A DNA stretch of 64,000 bases from BOG-908 sp965198855. Lineage in GTDB: Bacteria > Pseudomonadota > Alphaproteobacteria > Acetobacterales > Acetobacteraceae. The notes under the pieces were generated by a model, which made no database searches, had not been told where the DNA came from, and saw only the letters and a list, made by a program, of their open reading frames with translations. A program made the translations under genes and the position numbers. How positions within the stretch are numbered: position 1 is the stretch's first letter; each line of letters starts with the position of its first letter. Of this stretch, positions 20,801-25,959 are shown piece after piece. Location: NCBI GenBank assembly GCA_965198855.1, contig CBDAPZ010000001.1, forward strand, positions 1,550,001-1,614,000, written 5' to 3'.

Positions 20801-23356
20801 GATCACCAGGATCGCGGTAGAGCCGCTGGCGGAGGAATCGCTGATCGTGATGTCGCCGCCCGCGGTCAGCGTCGACGTCACCGAGAGTGCCGTATCGTCT
20901 TCCAGCGAGAAACTGCCGGCGGTAGTGAAGCCGGTGAGCGTGCTGATGGTGTTGCCGGCAATCGCGAAATTCGCATTGCCGGGCAGGTTGCCTTTGCTGC
21001 CCGTTCCCGCGCTGCCGGTCAGCGTTCCGGTCTGTATGCTGCCGGGCGACACGCCGTCACTTTCCGGCACCTCGGTGATGTTGCCGACGGCCGCCGTGAG
21101 CGACGTCTCGCCCGACATTGCGGACGTTGCCGGGCTGCTGGTCAGGATCGTGCCGCCGATCGACAGCACGCCTTGTGCGACTTGTATCGCGACGGTGCCG
21201 GCAGCAGTCCCGCTGCCCACAGCCGAAATGGTGCCGGCACTCTGAGAGAACGCCGTGCCGGTATAGCTGTTGACAGTGCCGGCGGTGGCCAGGGCGACGT
21301 TTGTGCCGGTGACGTTGGCTTGGACCGTAAGCGAGTTGGGAACGGTAGAGAGGAGCTGGCCGAAAATCGTCGAGCCGGACACGCTGATCGACACGGCACC
21401 GCCTGTGGCAGTGACTGTGCCCGCGGGAATGGTGACCTGCGTGCCGCTGACGCTGGTGTCGCTGGCGCTGTCGATGGTCAGCGACGCCGCATCGGCGAGC
21501 CTGATGGCACCCGTTGCCGTCAGGCCCGCGATGGGAACGGCATCGCTCAGCGCCGGCGAAGCGTATGTGCCCGGACCTCCGTTCGAGACGGCACCCGTCA
21601 CGGACGTGACACTCGGCGTGTCATACGCGCCGATGTCGCTGATCGTGTTGGCGGCACCAAGCGTAATAGCGCCGCCGGCCTTGGCACTGAGCGAAGCGGC
21701 CGTGATGATACCGCCGCCGCTTTCGGTAATGGCGCCCTGAGGTGCGTAAAGGGCGAGTGCCGCGCCCGGTACATTCAGCAAACCTTTGATGGTTATGCCG
21801 AGATCGCCTTCCAGCAGGAGCGTAGACACCACCGGCGACAGAAGCTGGTTAGCGGTGATCGTGCCGTCGACAGTGAGCGTATCTGCCGTCTTGAGGATGA
21901 CGTTGCCGCTGAAACGGTTGAAAATGCTCTGAGGAATATAGGTGACGGTGTCGCCATAGCCGGTGTTCGTGCCGACCACCAAATCCGTCGGGTCGATCAG
22001 GATCGACCCCACCTTGCTCCCGGTCGCCGCGCCGACATCGAGTGCGCCGCCGAAGCCGACCTTGCCACCGGACACCTCGACCCAGCCGCCATCGCCGCCC
22101 AAACTGCCGCCACGCGCCGAAACATCGCCCAACTGCGTGGTGGATAGCTGGCTGAGCACCGCGATGCGGCCGCCAGTGCCGCGATGCGTGGCATTGGCGC
22201 GCAGATGCGAACCTGCGGCCAAGTTCACAGATTGCGCCACCAAGGTCGGCGTCACCGAAGCGCCGCCGATCGCACGCGCCGCCGTCGTGCCGACCGCAAT
22301 CACACCGCCTCCGGCATCGCCTGACGCATCGATCGTGGCCCCTGCCCCGACGCGCACGGCACCGGTGGCGACCGCCACCACCTGACCACCCTTGGTGCCC
22401 GCGGCGATACCGCTTGCAGACACATCGCCATCGACGCTGATGCCGCCGCCGATCCCCTGCACCAGCACACGGCCGACCTGCGCGCCGACACTGGGCGCTG
22501 CAATCCTGCCGCCAGCCTCGACAAGATTGGTCACCAGCCCATCGGCCGCCGACGCACTCAGCACGACAGTGCCGCCCGGCGCGAGGATGGTGCCGGAATT
22601 GGTGACCAGCGCCGTGACCTGCTGACCGCCGACCGACGCCTTCGTCACCTGGCCGGTCACGTTCAGCGCCACCAGCCCGTCGCCATAGAGATCGAGCGTG
22701 TGGGTCTCCGCACCACCCAGGATCACCCGGCCAAGCCGGGCCGTTATGATGCCGGAATTGGCCACCTGCGGAGCGACGAGGGCCGCCAACCCCGCCTGCC
22801 TGATGGTGATGTTGCCGGCATTGCTGATCGAGGCGCCCAGATGCCCGGCCTGGTCGAACACCAGCTTGCCGTTCATGAAATTCTTGTCGGTGATGCCGGC
22901 GGTGGACACCACCAGCCCTGCCGTATCCACCTGCGCACCCTTGGAAAACACCACGCCGGACTGATTGACCAAAACGATCTGGCCGTTCGCCAGGATATGG
23001 CCTGCGATCTGCGACGGATTGGCGCCCACCACGCGATTCAGCGTCACGCTGGCGGCGTTCGGCTGCTTGTACTGCACTGTCTGCGCAGAACCGACATTGT
23101 AGCTTTGCCAGTTGATCGCTGCGTTTTCGCTGGATTGGGTGATCGTGGTTTTGGCGGGACCATTGGCGATGCTGGCTTGGCCGGACGAAACCGACCCACC
23201 TGTCGGATGCGCATTCGGAGCAAGCTGGGCGGCAGCAGGGGTTGCGAGAACGGCGAGGGCTGCGGCCTGCAACGCGGTGCTGCGCATCAGACTTGCGCGG
23301 CTGCGACGTTGCCAGATCAGCTCTGCGGCGGGCGGCTTGCTTGCCATTCTAAGCAT
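8804..23356 (-). CDS. Giant filamentous-haemagglutinin-like TPS exoprotein (TpsA)
   Basis: About 4,850-residue surface or secreted beta-helix protein and the cargo of the upstream TpsB transporter. The N-terminus has a long signal peptide ending near ATPAAAQ. A TPS secretion domain follows at about residues 48-290, with the NPSQIAGHI and GQIVLVNQSGVVFSKGAQV stretches seen in FhaB/HMW1-type proteins. The rest is Gly/Ala/Thr/Ser-rich parallel beta-helix repeats without interruption. The last 48 residues contain the only cysteines noticed, CPIESINC, followed by a charged tail. The ATG at 23356 is used; ATG 23347 and a TTG at 23362 are alternatives. Likely roles are adhesion, biofilm formation or contact-dependent competition. 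No C-terminal toxin domain of CdiA type is recognised, so an adhesin is favoured. Confidence 0.92.
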   Translation of the reverse strand: MLRMASKPPAAELIWQRRSRASLMRSTALQAAALAVLATPAAAQLAPNAHPTGGSVSSGQASIANGPAKTTITQSSENAAINWQSYNVGSAQTVQYKQPNAASVTLNRVVGANPSQIAGHILANGQIVLVNQSGVVFSKGAQVDTAGLVVSTAGITDKNFMNGKLVFDQAGHLGASISNAGNITIRQAGLAALVAPQVANSGIITARLGRVILGGAETHTLDLYGDGLVALNVTGQVTKASVGGQQVTALVTNSGTILAPGGTVVLSASAADGLVTNLVEAGGRIAAPSVGAQVGRVLVQGIGGGISVDGDVSASGIAAGTKGGQVVAVATGAVRVGAGATIDASGDAGGGVIAVGTTAARAIGGASVTPTLVAQSVNLAAGSHLRANATHRGTGGRIAVLSQLSTTQLGDVSARGGSLGGDGGWVEVSGGKVGFGGALDVGAATGSKVGSILIDPTDLVVGTNTGYGDTVTYIPQSIFNRFSGNVILKTADTLTVDGTITANQLLSPVVSTLLLEGDLGITIKGLLNVPGAALALYAPQGAITESGGGIITAASLSAKAGGAITLGAANTISDIGAYDTPSVTSVTGAVSNGGPGTYASPALSDAVPIAGLTATGAIRLADAASLTIDSASDTSVSGTQVTIPAGTVTATGGAVSISVSGSTIFGQLLSTVPNSLTVQANVTGTNVALATAGTVNSYTGTAFSQSAGTISAVGSGTAAGTVAIQVAQGVLSIGGTILTSSPATSAMSGETSLTAAVGNITEVPESDGVSPGSIQTGTLTGSAGTGSKGNLPGNANFAIAGNTISTLTGFTTAGSFSLEDDTALSVTSTLTAGGDITISDSSASGSTAILVIDGQILSNGTGGNILLENSHGIAELTGSNAATPTSIGSTAGTVTLDSGGGILMQTQTAITSRLPASSGAGVVLASAGSTDFGSDLGTVAGMSLGGSITAGTRPGTVYTGLASLNAVDGDILQTGGGIHVETLFGSVSDSLTTTPRNLSLSASSGNTISFITQLTATGSLSVEDDVALNVGTLTAGTSIDVRGPTAAVTAPGSLTLAGPVTAGTNISLQNNVGIIIDSVLTAGPQNSTGGYTGTLSLIAKSGNVTEDAGASLLAGTLSGSAATGNVTLNAANDGEDALGNTITTIGSFSVGGSFALLVQSGLTIEALDAGGGITVEGTSKPGDFLVLAGNITAGTAGTSTALFEGFPGIVEQNGASVTNSLGTVTLVTSGALFQQAGSSLSAGSLSLLAKGGTDFGGTPDAGTMTGITFDGSIKAGSALLSATAGDISEGSTATLLSGTVVADASGTLNLAPGFGNQIGTLSGTAQGGDASVESDTAMSIGNLSATTSLTVLAPTAPGTQTGSLTITGKVTAPDAVSLSNKLGITETATGTISSPTGSVTLSSGAGITFDGVVTAGTLSGKVPTGAVSLTALDGNIVEGATGRLGVQILAGSATKGSASFTATSGNEVGTLSNFAVGGNFALEDDAGLLVTGQTADSGSIHIFGPSSAAAQGGFLVLDGPISARDNITLSNAIGVVALSGVDIKSTSGGVSLVSSGGAILEQAGATIQSGATSQPGFDAVSLQAGGHTSFGDFGTFYGIEIDGSVIGGTANAAGTAYAGSTSLSATLGDITEGTLASISTGSLSAVATGGGKQGTEPVGNVSLAGTGTNLISAIGNSSADGNVTVVDTTTLTLGALHADGAISVQDNAASTGILIIGGAVSAVGSISLANRLGIAELNTGSVASSGGTVALASSDGAIFQRSGGSIAGGTSGGKGDFVSLSASGTTNFGSYGVSGADDPVAGISFGGVITSGSFSGGLYSGTATFAVSGGSIAEADTGTLNAGILTGTVTGGASFTTTASPGNVVGTLSAFAVGGSFSLEDDSGLVVLGQSAAGSIDIHGPAAGLPTGLLVLEDAISAKEGVNLDNRFGILALASVTSTLAGVTITSSQGAFAQKASTVISAGGTQGISILADGGSDFSKVQGSPFGSLSGITFDGTLHAGTGAATLTAVGGNITEGSAAILQAATLDGSTSGIASLDFGASSTGSNLVTAIGSFHSGGDTNFEDSLGLAIGTLTAGGNVDIHGPLTGSASGMITLTGTLSGAGGTVTLDNDHGISLGGTLTAGSLSGQVYTGFATLTVADGNIVETTGGSVRAGTLTGSASGNAAFGNAGNAVSVLAGFTAGGNFTLDDSAALLQVAGAVSGSNGVSLGNALGIVELTGASVQSSAGSIALTASDGGILQQKTASLTAATGLSLDAGGSSDFGTVLTGQTSGTIDGISFAGRMSAGGSASLIADAGNIVEQSTGDLHAVTLSATASTTLASIAGSILLASVSSPTAGNQVGTLAASSAAAGFGLVDGQALTVTGAVQAGGTTAGNLQIVAPAIDVISTAMTTGSLQLLAPAGSAPGVIDLVADHFVFGTPGAVSTPGGLVALDLLNAGSSGTTFAVGGATISGASLSNIQSQRGTLSIGQALNAGGTLTSTPNTGTGSWTLGAVGTVTAIDFSAPVNFGNPASPAALGLFSDDTINVSNGITVASLYGSAGSPTAATGTASILGSNAIGTLGVRNDAGDLVGFLTQRAGPSGPALQFQLADTTPLLVLGPVAAPQGAVAISVSGTQNALTIGSTAVPLSGQITGTDIALAATGTIVQAAGTLDATGAATGTNGTIAIASSGGAVTLNSVVEGASADGTANAHSALLLDAGAGDITEGPGAQLTAGTLAALASGSISLAGTTNSFAVIGSLTSLADTVTLYGVTAGGAGGIVLNDTSGLLIADDTFVGNVRELSVYASGGPVDISLASGGLSLGATVGTTIEAVGPVNLNAPGFITENGGTIASQNAGATLSTLGSVSQYHGTLIAGGGDVLVTAPTGFTSTNAGFNGVSGINAFGEVAIISAAGAFLQDNTVIGGQGVLLDIHGNVTSIDNSTIGAGTSTVAIASRTGGITLDTVTAGDVLLSAAGGDITQATSGTLIAGTLAASASGNIDLASDTNQIFNIGSLSSQGLSLTLAGLFASGTTGITLVDDTSLNILADSGTPVVQANSAGATLSIDVIQAAFSSQGTSYGSLTIGSFGASTLESNGAMTLQATGSVFQTASTLMAGGNLSITATNGDINETGGSLIQSAQDAGLTAGGTFNQSASILSGAHSVGVNAGGDVVSVGGTIQSAGIGSDATSGTVALSAGGSMTLESLVSAGTLGAVHLAALGDIRQVSADGSLVGTIIAPSLAAAAGGDLSLTGPNQVAAITAAAPLTGLSAGTGNVDLVNIVSLALSPGASVTALNGTIRVDVTGASAPSLVSNGATVHALGDVTLSASGSLNQAGGLFQSDQGSVNLDANGFTQAAGAVVLADIAVQIDAGAGGMALSGTLQAGAPTNGVYGGAIGLSTGGAILAPTANLLTGTLAAAAGGTIDLNGAGNEVAQIGIVGSLSGLTGATIMLQDAQSLVVTANVMASDGIAITIPTADFIELPGVSINASAAPLSVAAGGDVVIGGTMTGGATDLSAGGALTQQAGADIAAGTAIISAGTGLTIDGTVTTNGAVTFSAGTVFTEGAGAVIETNLNGISPGPLTLTAPGTITIDGLLQVAGPLMIIGGTVIEDSTGVVTADATSITATSGADTLNGMLTANGTLSLVADTDVSIGQTGILVAGATTIDTVLGDATIAGALTVNGALAVTAGGNLTVAPTGTVIAGATTLTATGGAATIGGSLTANGALGLTASSDVTVSQGGTIAAGATDIAATNGAATIDGVLTARGPLDLAIGTDVNLGQFGRIAATDTTISAARGTAGIAGILAAGGTLTLTAGTDIGIATTGTVTANATTITATAGDATIDGLLLVNGPLALTAGNNVTLDQPGTITAGATTITATSGAATIDGSLSANGALGLSAATDVSLGQPGLINAGDTTITAAGGNATIDGALTAHGTLSLTAGSAFSIGATGSVITIPGNIDYGIMVDAATITAGTGNATIDGLLSVNGALVLTAGNNFMLDQTGRVSAGFTTIAATQGAAIIDGAMSALGTLSLKAGTAFALDATGSITAGPTTIAAGTDALIGGSLDVESSLGLTAGTDVTLAQGGNIAAANTTIAATAGNATIDGALVADGALSLTAGGAFVLDPTGSVTSGPAMIDAGTAATIGGTLGVSGSLALMAGTDVTLAQGGGITAGATTITATTGSASIDGVLMASGPLGLLAASDVTEGASGFISGMGVGIQATSGSAEIGGSVQSVGGFSIVAGTDVTEDQGATIDGDVSAVVGPAVFHGPLVIPSTGGTIMAGGNITIDGALSDPLSLTLAAGNAATLGATGTIAGGLTSITATMGVVTLAGPLTATGDLTIHAGTDLLAQASLSSDTAMTLSAGGSIVVSGQLSAADSLEATAGADFTVTSSGAVTAPESVISASGLVTIDGPLTATGSLAISAGTGIVSAAAIEGGVSNSLTTTLGDITLGGVFGGLGDVSLAAGGSVAIEAAFKTPGAISVDSGNDILAQAAIQSAAGTIGFKAGGSITVDDVLAAPGTIALAAGGDVTLGQGADVFNQAAATVSAGGNVSIAGSLTPAGQLSITAGTDVSEATSGVISGTLLALSAKGGAVTLNGDFTSIGAFTINAHTNITQGAGSTIADTQIGTRGLSSSIAAPGTITLAGTLSASSLLIGDFLAGTPVTQSIIWDNTVVRTGSNATIHGATSSISIAAPLIAGQGALGVYTQSAAFQQTGIASVSAISGTGPSSTLQVAIEGRGDAKFASLIAPDAQLLLVLEQGGSASGEIDVAGLNVFYSDGIVPSSPVILMGDVGGRGGFAAAAVGFSHHLPNVNYQINGCPIESINCILLSPLLVPIVDPVNDYAEGTQRKRHQDDDALPNVGEEDY
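10800..12610 (-). repeat. Tandem about 43-codon repeats inside the TPS exoprotein
   Basis: About 14 adjacent, diverged copies of a roughly 129-bp unit lie in the C-terminal third of the exoprotein gene (about residues 3,580-4,190). Each unit encodes a pattern close to ATIDGxLxxxG, then LxLTAGxDVxLxxxG, then AGxTTIxAT, consistent with successive beta-helix turns. Adjacent units are more alike than distant ones, pointing to expansion by unequal recombination. Copy number is estimated by eye. Confidence 0.7.
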
Positions 23357-23365
23357 CCCCAAAAG

Positions 23366-23425
23366 GAAGGCGTTCTTTTTTGAAAGAAGGCGGCGCCCGC
23401 CCTGCGGGAACCAAAAACTTTTGCT
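23366..23425. repeat. Intergenic hairpin repeat, interrupted single-arm copy
   Basis: Directly after the tpsB stop and before tpsA. It carries the arm core (GTTCTTTTTTGAAAGAA, then GAACCAAAAACTTTTGC) split by a GC-rich insertion (GGCGGCGCCCGCCCTGCGGG) that can itself fold. It belongs to the dispersed family seen at 38031, 46788, 50034, 57991, 60409 and 63409. Inside this operon it may attenuate transcription from tpsB into tpsA. Confidence 0.6.
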
Positions 23426-25183
23426 TCAGTAGTGAGCTACGAATTGCCAGTAGATCGCGCTGGATTTCAGGGGGGTGACGCCGGCGCCATCCGGGGTGCG
23501 CGTCAGGCGGGAGACACCCTCTACGTCGATTTCGAAGTTGGGGTCAGCATAAAACCGCGCACCGCCACCGAAGGATCGCAAGGTGTGGCCGAGATCGAGC
23601 GCCTGCTGCTGCCATACCTCGCCCCAATCATAGAAGACGTAGAGTTCCAGGCGCAGCGGGAACGGACTGAAAGCCGGCGTGGGCAGCGGCATGTCGAATT
23701 GCGGTTCGATCTTCGTCTGCAGCGCACGATCGCCCGTCACCTCGCCGTAATAATACCCGCGGTTGAAATTGGGACCGCCGAGATAGTACTTCTCTTCAGG
23801 CGGCAATATGTTGTTCGAGAACTGGCCGCCGATCGCACCGAGAATGCTCACCGTCGCACCGGCAAACGGCGACCAAAGCGTCTGCCTCCGATCGATCTGC
23901 GCATCGACCTTGGTAAAATCCACACGCTCGTTGATGCGCGCCGGTTGCAGATTGTGGTTGCCCTCAGCACCCAATATCGGCAGACCCTGCGACACCCGCA
24001 ACGAGGCATGGGTCACCCCCTCGAAGGCCGGTCCGAAGCTGGAAAACCAGTTATCCTGCAGCACATATTGCGCCTGCGCTCGAAGCACACGCAGGCTGTC
24101 GAAACTGTTGCGGATCGACTTGCCGGTCGCATCATAGTCGATGTCGGATTCCACCACGTCGAAGGCCGCAGACAGAGTGAGCGTCTGCGCGCGGGCCCGT
24201 ATCAGCGGATAGGAAAGATCGAGGCCACCCACGCGAGTGACGCCGTCATACCCCACCGTGCGCAACAGGCCCGACGGCACCGCCTCGCCGGCGCCGCCAT
24301 AGATATGCATCTTCAACCCCGAAGAGCCGATATAGAACTCCTCGGAAGCCTGCCCGAACGTGTCGGTATTGTTGAACGTATGGTAGAGCGAGATCTCGGT
24401 GCGTTCGCCTAACGAGGTAAAGCTGTTGCCATCGAGCTGCACCAGCATCTCTTCCGGGCCGGTCTCGTTGAAGGCGCGGTTGTCGATATGCACGCTGGCG
24501 GAGAACGCCTGGCGGCTGACCTCGGCGACCAGCGTGAGCGCACCCGGATCCGTGGTCGATGGATTGATGCGCGAGCGGACCGACACCCCGGGCACATCAT
24601 TGGCCAGCAGCAGCCAGCGTTCAATGTCGAACGTCCTAACCGGCGAGACCTCGGTGAGGTGGTTCAGGAAGGCCAGCACCTTGGTGCCGGCCGGGCCGAT
24701 ATTACCCTGCAATTTCACCGAAACGATACGGCCTTCGATGACGATCAAACGCAGATGATTGCCCGAGATGCGCGCATTGACCGCGGTGTAGACGTAGCCG
24801 TCGGCGCGGTAGCGGTTGAGGATTTTGATGCGCGCCGCCTCGATGCGCGGCAGTGGCACGGAAGGTCCGGTTAGCCCGGCCGTATCGGCCGCGAGCAGCC
24901 CGGCGGGATAGGCGGTGGCGCCCTCGACGGCGACATCGCTGATGGCGACATCGAGCGCGGGATTGACCTGTGCCGGAGCAGCAGGCCCAGGTGCCGCAAG
25001 CCCAGGCCCCACGCTTGGCAGGCGAGGTTCGGTAATGCCGGGCAGCGGCGATCCTTGCGGCGGAATATTCGGTACGATCGGATGGGTGCCTGTCGGCACA
25101 AACGGCGCCTGCGCGCGCGCGCAAGCAGGCGCTATTACGCCAAGCGCGCACGCTGCCAGACAGATCCTGAAGCCAACCCCCAT
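23426..25183 (-). CDS. ShlB/FhaC/HecB-type two-partner secretion transporter (TpsB)
   Basis: Outer-membrane Omp85-superfamily pore that recognises the TPS domain of its partner and exports it. It is about 585 residues from the ATG at 25183, which heads a clear signal peptide (FRICLAACALGVIAPACARAQA); an upstream ATG at 25222 would add 13 non-signal residues. After a Pro-rich linker come POTRA domains (about residues 95-240, with the VEGATAYPAG and RYRADGYVYTAV stretches). A 16-strand beta-barrel follows, ending in a typical aromatic-rich terminal strand (SAIYWQFVAHY). Order tpsB-tpsA-CHAT, all minus, with a hairpin repeat between tpsB and tpsA. No convincing promoter was recognised in the short gap upstream. 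Confidence 0.92.
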   Translation of the reverse strand: MGVGFRICLAACALGVIAPACARAQAPFVPTGTHPIVPNIPPQGSPLPGITEPRLPSVGPGLAAPGPAAPAQVNPALDVAISDVAVEGATAYPAGLLAADTAGLTGPSVPLPRIEAARIKILNRYRADGYVYTAVNARISGNHLRLIVIEGRIVSVKLQGNIGPAGTKVLAFLNHLTEVSPVRTFDIERWLLLANDVPGVSVRSRINPSTTDPGALTLVAEVSRQAFSASVHIDNRAFNETGPEEMLVQLDGNSFTSLGERTEISLYHTFNNTDTFGQASEEFYIGSSGLKMHIYGGAGEAVPSGLLRTVGYDGVTRVGGLDLSYPLIRARAQTLTLSAAFDVVESDIDYDATGKSIRNSFDSLRVLRAQAQYVLQDNWFSSFGPAFEGVTHASLRVSQGLPILGAEGNHNLQPARINERVDFTKVDAQIDRRQTLWSPFAGATVSILGAIGGQFSNNILPPEEKYYLGGPNFNRGYYYGEVTGDRALQTKIEPQFDMPLPTPAFSPFPLRLELYVFYDWGEVWQQQALDLGHTLRSFGGGARFYADPNFEIDVEGVSRLTRTPDGAGVTPLKSSAIYWQFVAHY

Positions 25184-25349
25184 TACAGTACCGTTTTTAC
25201 CAGCCCCGTTGTTACGTAGCACCGGTTAGCGGATCAAAACAGTCTTTTTGGGACACAGAGCGTTTCCAAACGGTTTTCCGCCAAATCACAGCTTTGCGGT
25301 GTTGTTCGTTCCCGTATAAATTGTTTCATTGCGGTTGTGCCGCCAGGCC

Positions 25350-25634
25350 TTAAGTGCCTCCAACGCAGAGGTCTGCCTTCGTTAGTCTTAACGGGTCGGG
25401 ATCGCCCGGATTGAGGATCAGCACCTCGTCACCGCGCAGGATCGCGACCAGAACGCGGCGCTCGATGACGATCCCATCGCCCTCGAAGCCGCTGCCTTTG
25501 ACCTGTCGCTTGAACGCTGCTTCATCCGAAAAAATCGGAATGTAGGACTGCCCATCGGCCTTGAAATTCTGCAACCGAAGCGTTCTGGACTCCGGATCGT
25601 CCCACCCGCCGATAACGACCACCTGATCTTGCAT
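25350..25634 (-). CDS. SseB-like small protein downstream of toxin/immunity pair
   Basis: A 94-residue soluble protein. The pattern DGQSYIPIFSDEAAFKRQV, followed by LVAILRGDEVLILNPGDPDPLRLT, resembles the N-terminal SseB fold (enhanced serine sensitivity protein), in which a 'PvFtd' strand and an 'lvlNPg' strand are conserved. It lies 19 bp after the Tsi6-like immunity gene on the same strand, so it is probably the last gene of the clpV-hcp-toxin-immunity unit. Its role is not known. SseB-like proteins occur near secretion or toxin loci, so a chaperone or second immunity role is possible but is inference. Confidence 0.6.
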   Translation of the reverse strand: MQDQVVVIGGWDDPESRTLRLQNFKADGQSYIPIFSDEAAFKRQVKGSGFEGDGIVIERRVLVAILRGDEVLILNPGDPDPLRLTKADLCVGGT

Positions 25635-25653
25635 GGTTCGTGGCTCGATGACC

Positions 25654-25959
25654 CTATTTTTTCGTTACGGTCACACCGGCCAGTGCCGCCTCGTTCTCCA
25701 TCACCCGCACCTCGGCGGCACACGCATAGAGGAGTTTGGAGAGCACCTCGTCCCAATCATCGATCTCGCGCACCGCCAGCAGGCCCAGATTGACCTCGTT
25801 TAGGCGGTCAGCCGGCAATGTGCCGCGCACCACGCCGATCAGGTAATAGGCCTGTTGTTCGATGGATTGCAGCACGCGGCTATCCGGCGCCGTGGCACGC
25901 AGCCGTGCCGCTTCCTGGATAGTGCGCGTGAAAAGGGCTTCGCGTTCCTGTGGCGTCAA
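25654..25959 (-). CDS. Tsi6-like immunity protein
   Basis: Predicted antidote of the adjacent toxin, about 101 residues and all-helical. The core SRVLQSIEQQAYYLIGVV, then LNEVNLGLLAVREIDDWD, aligns by eye with Pseudomonas aeruginosa Tsi6 (VLLSAEKQLQYI, then LHRLTLGSIAVKEFDETD), the immunity protein for the NAD(P)+ glycohydrolase Tse6. No signal peptide, as expected for protection against a cytosolic toxin. The start is a TTG at 25959 that overlaps the toxin stop (TTGA) with a perfect GGAGG six bases upstream. The open frame extends further upstream but would run deep into the toxin gene. Translational coupling keeps toxin and antidote in step. Confidence 0.78.
   Translation of the reverse strand: MTPQEREALFTRTIQEAARLRATAPDSRVLQSIEQQAYYLIGVVRGTLPADRLNEVNLGLLAVREIDDWDEVLSKLLYACAAEVRVMENEAALAGVTVTKK

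Noticed and set aside
8849..23383. Many long plus-strand open frames (up to 1,261 codons) opposite the giant exoprotein
   Set aside because: They are antisense to an uninterrupted TPS exoprotein, have Arg/Gly/Ala- or Pro/Val-rich low-complexity translations with no domains, and arise because the repetitive GC-rich codon use of the real gene removes stops on the other strand.
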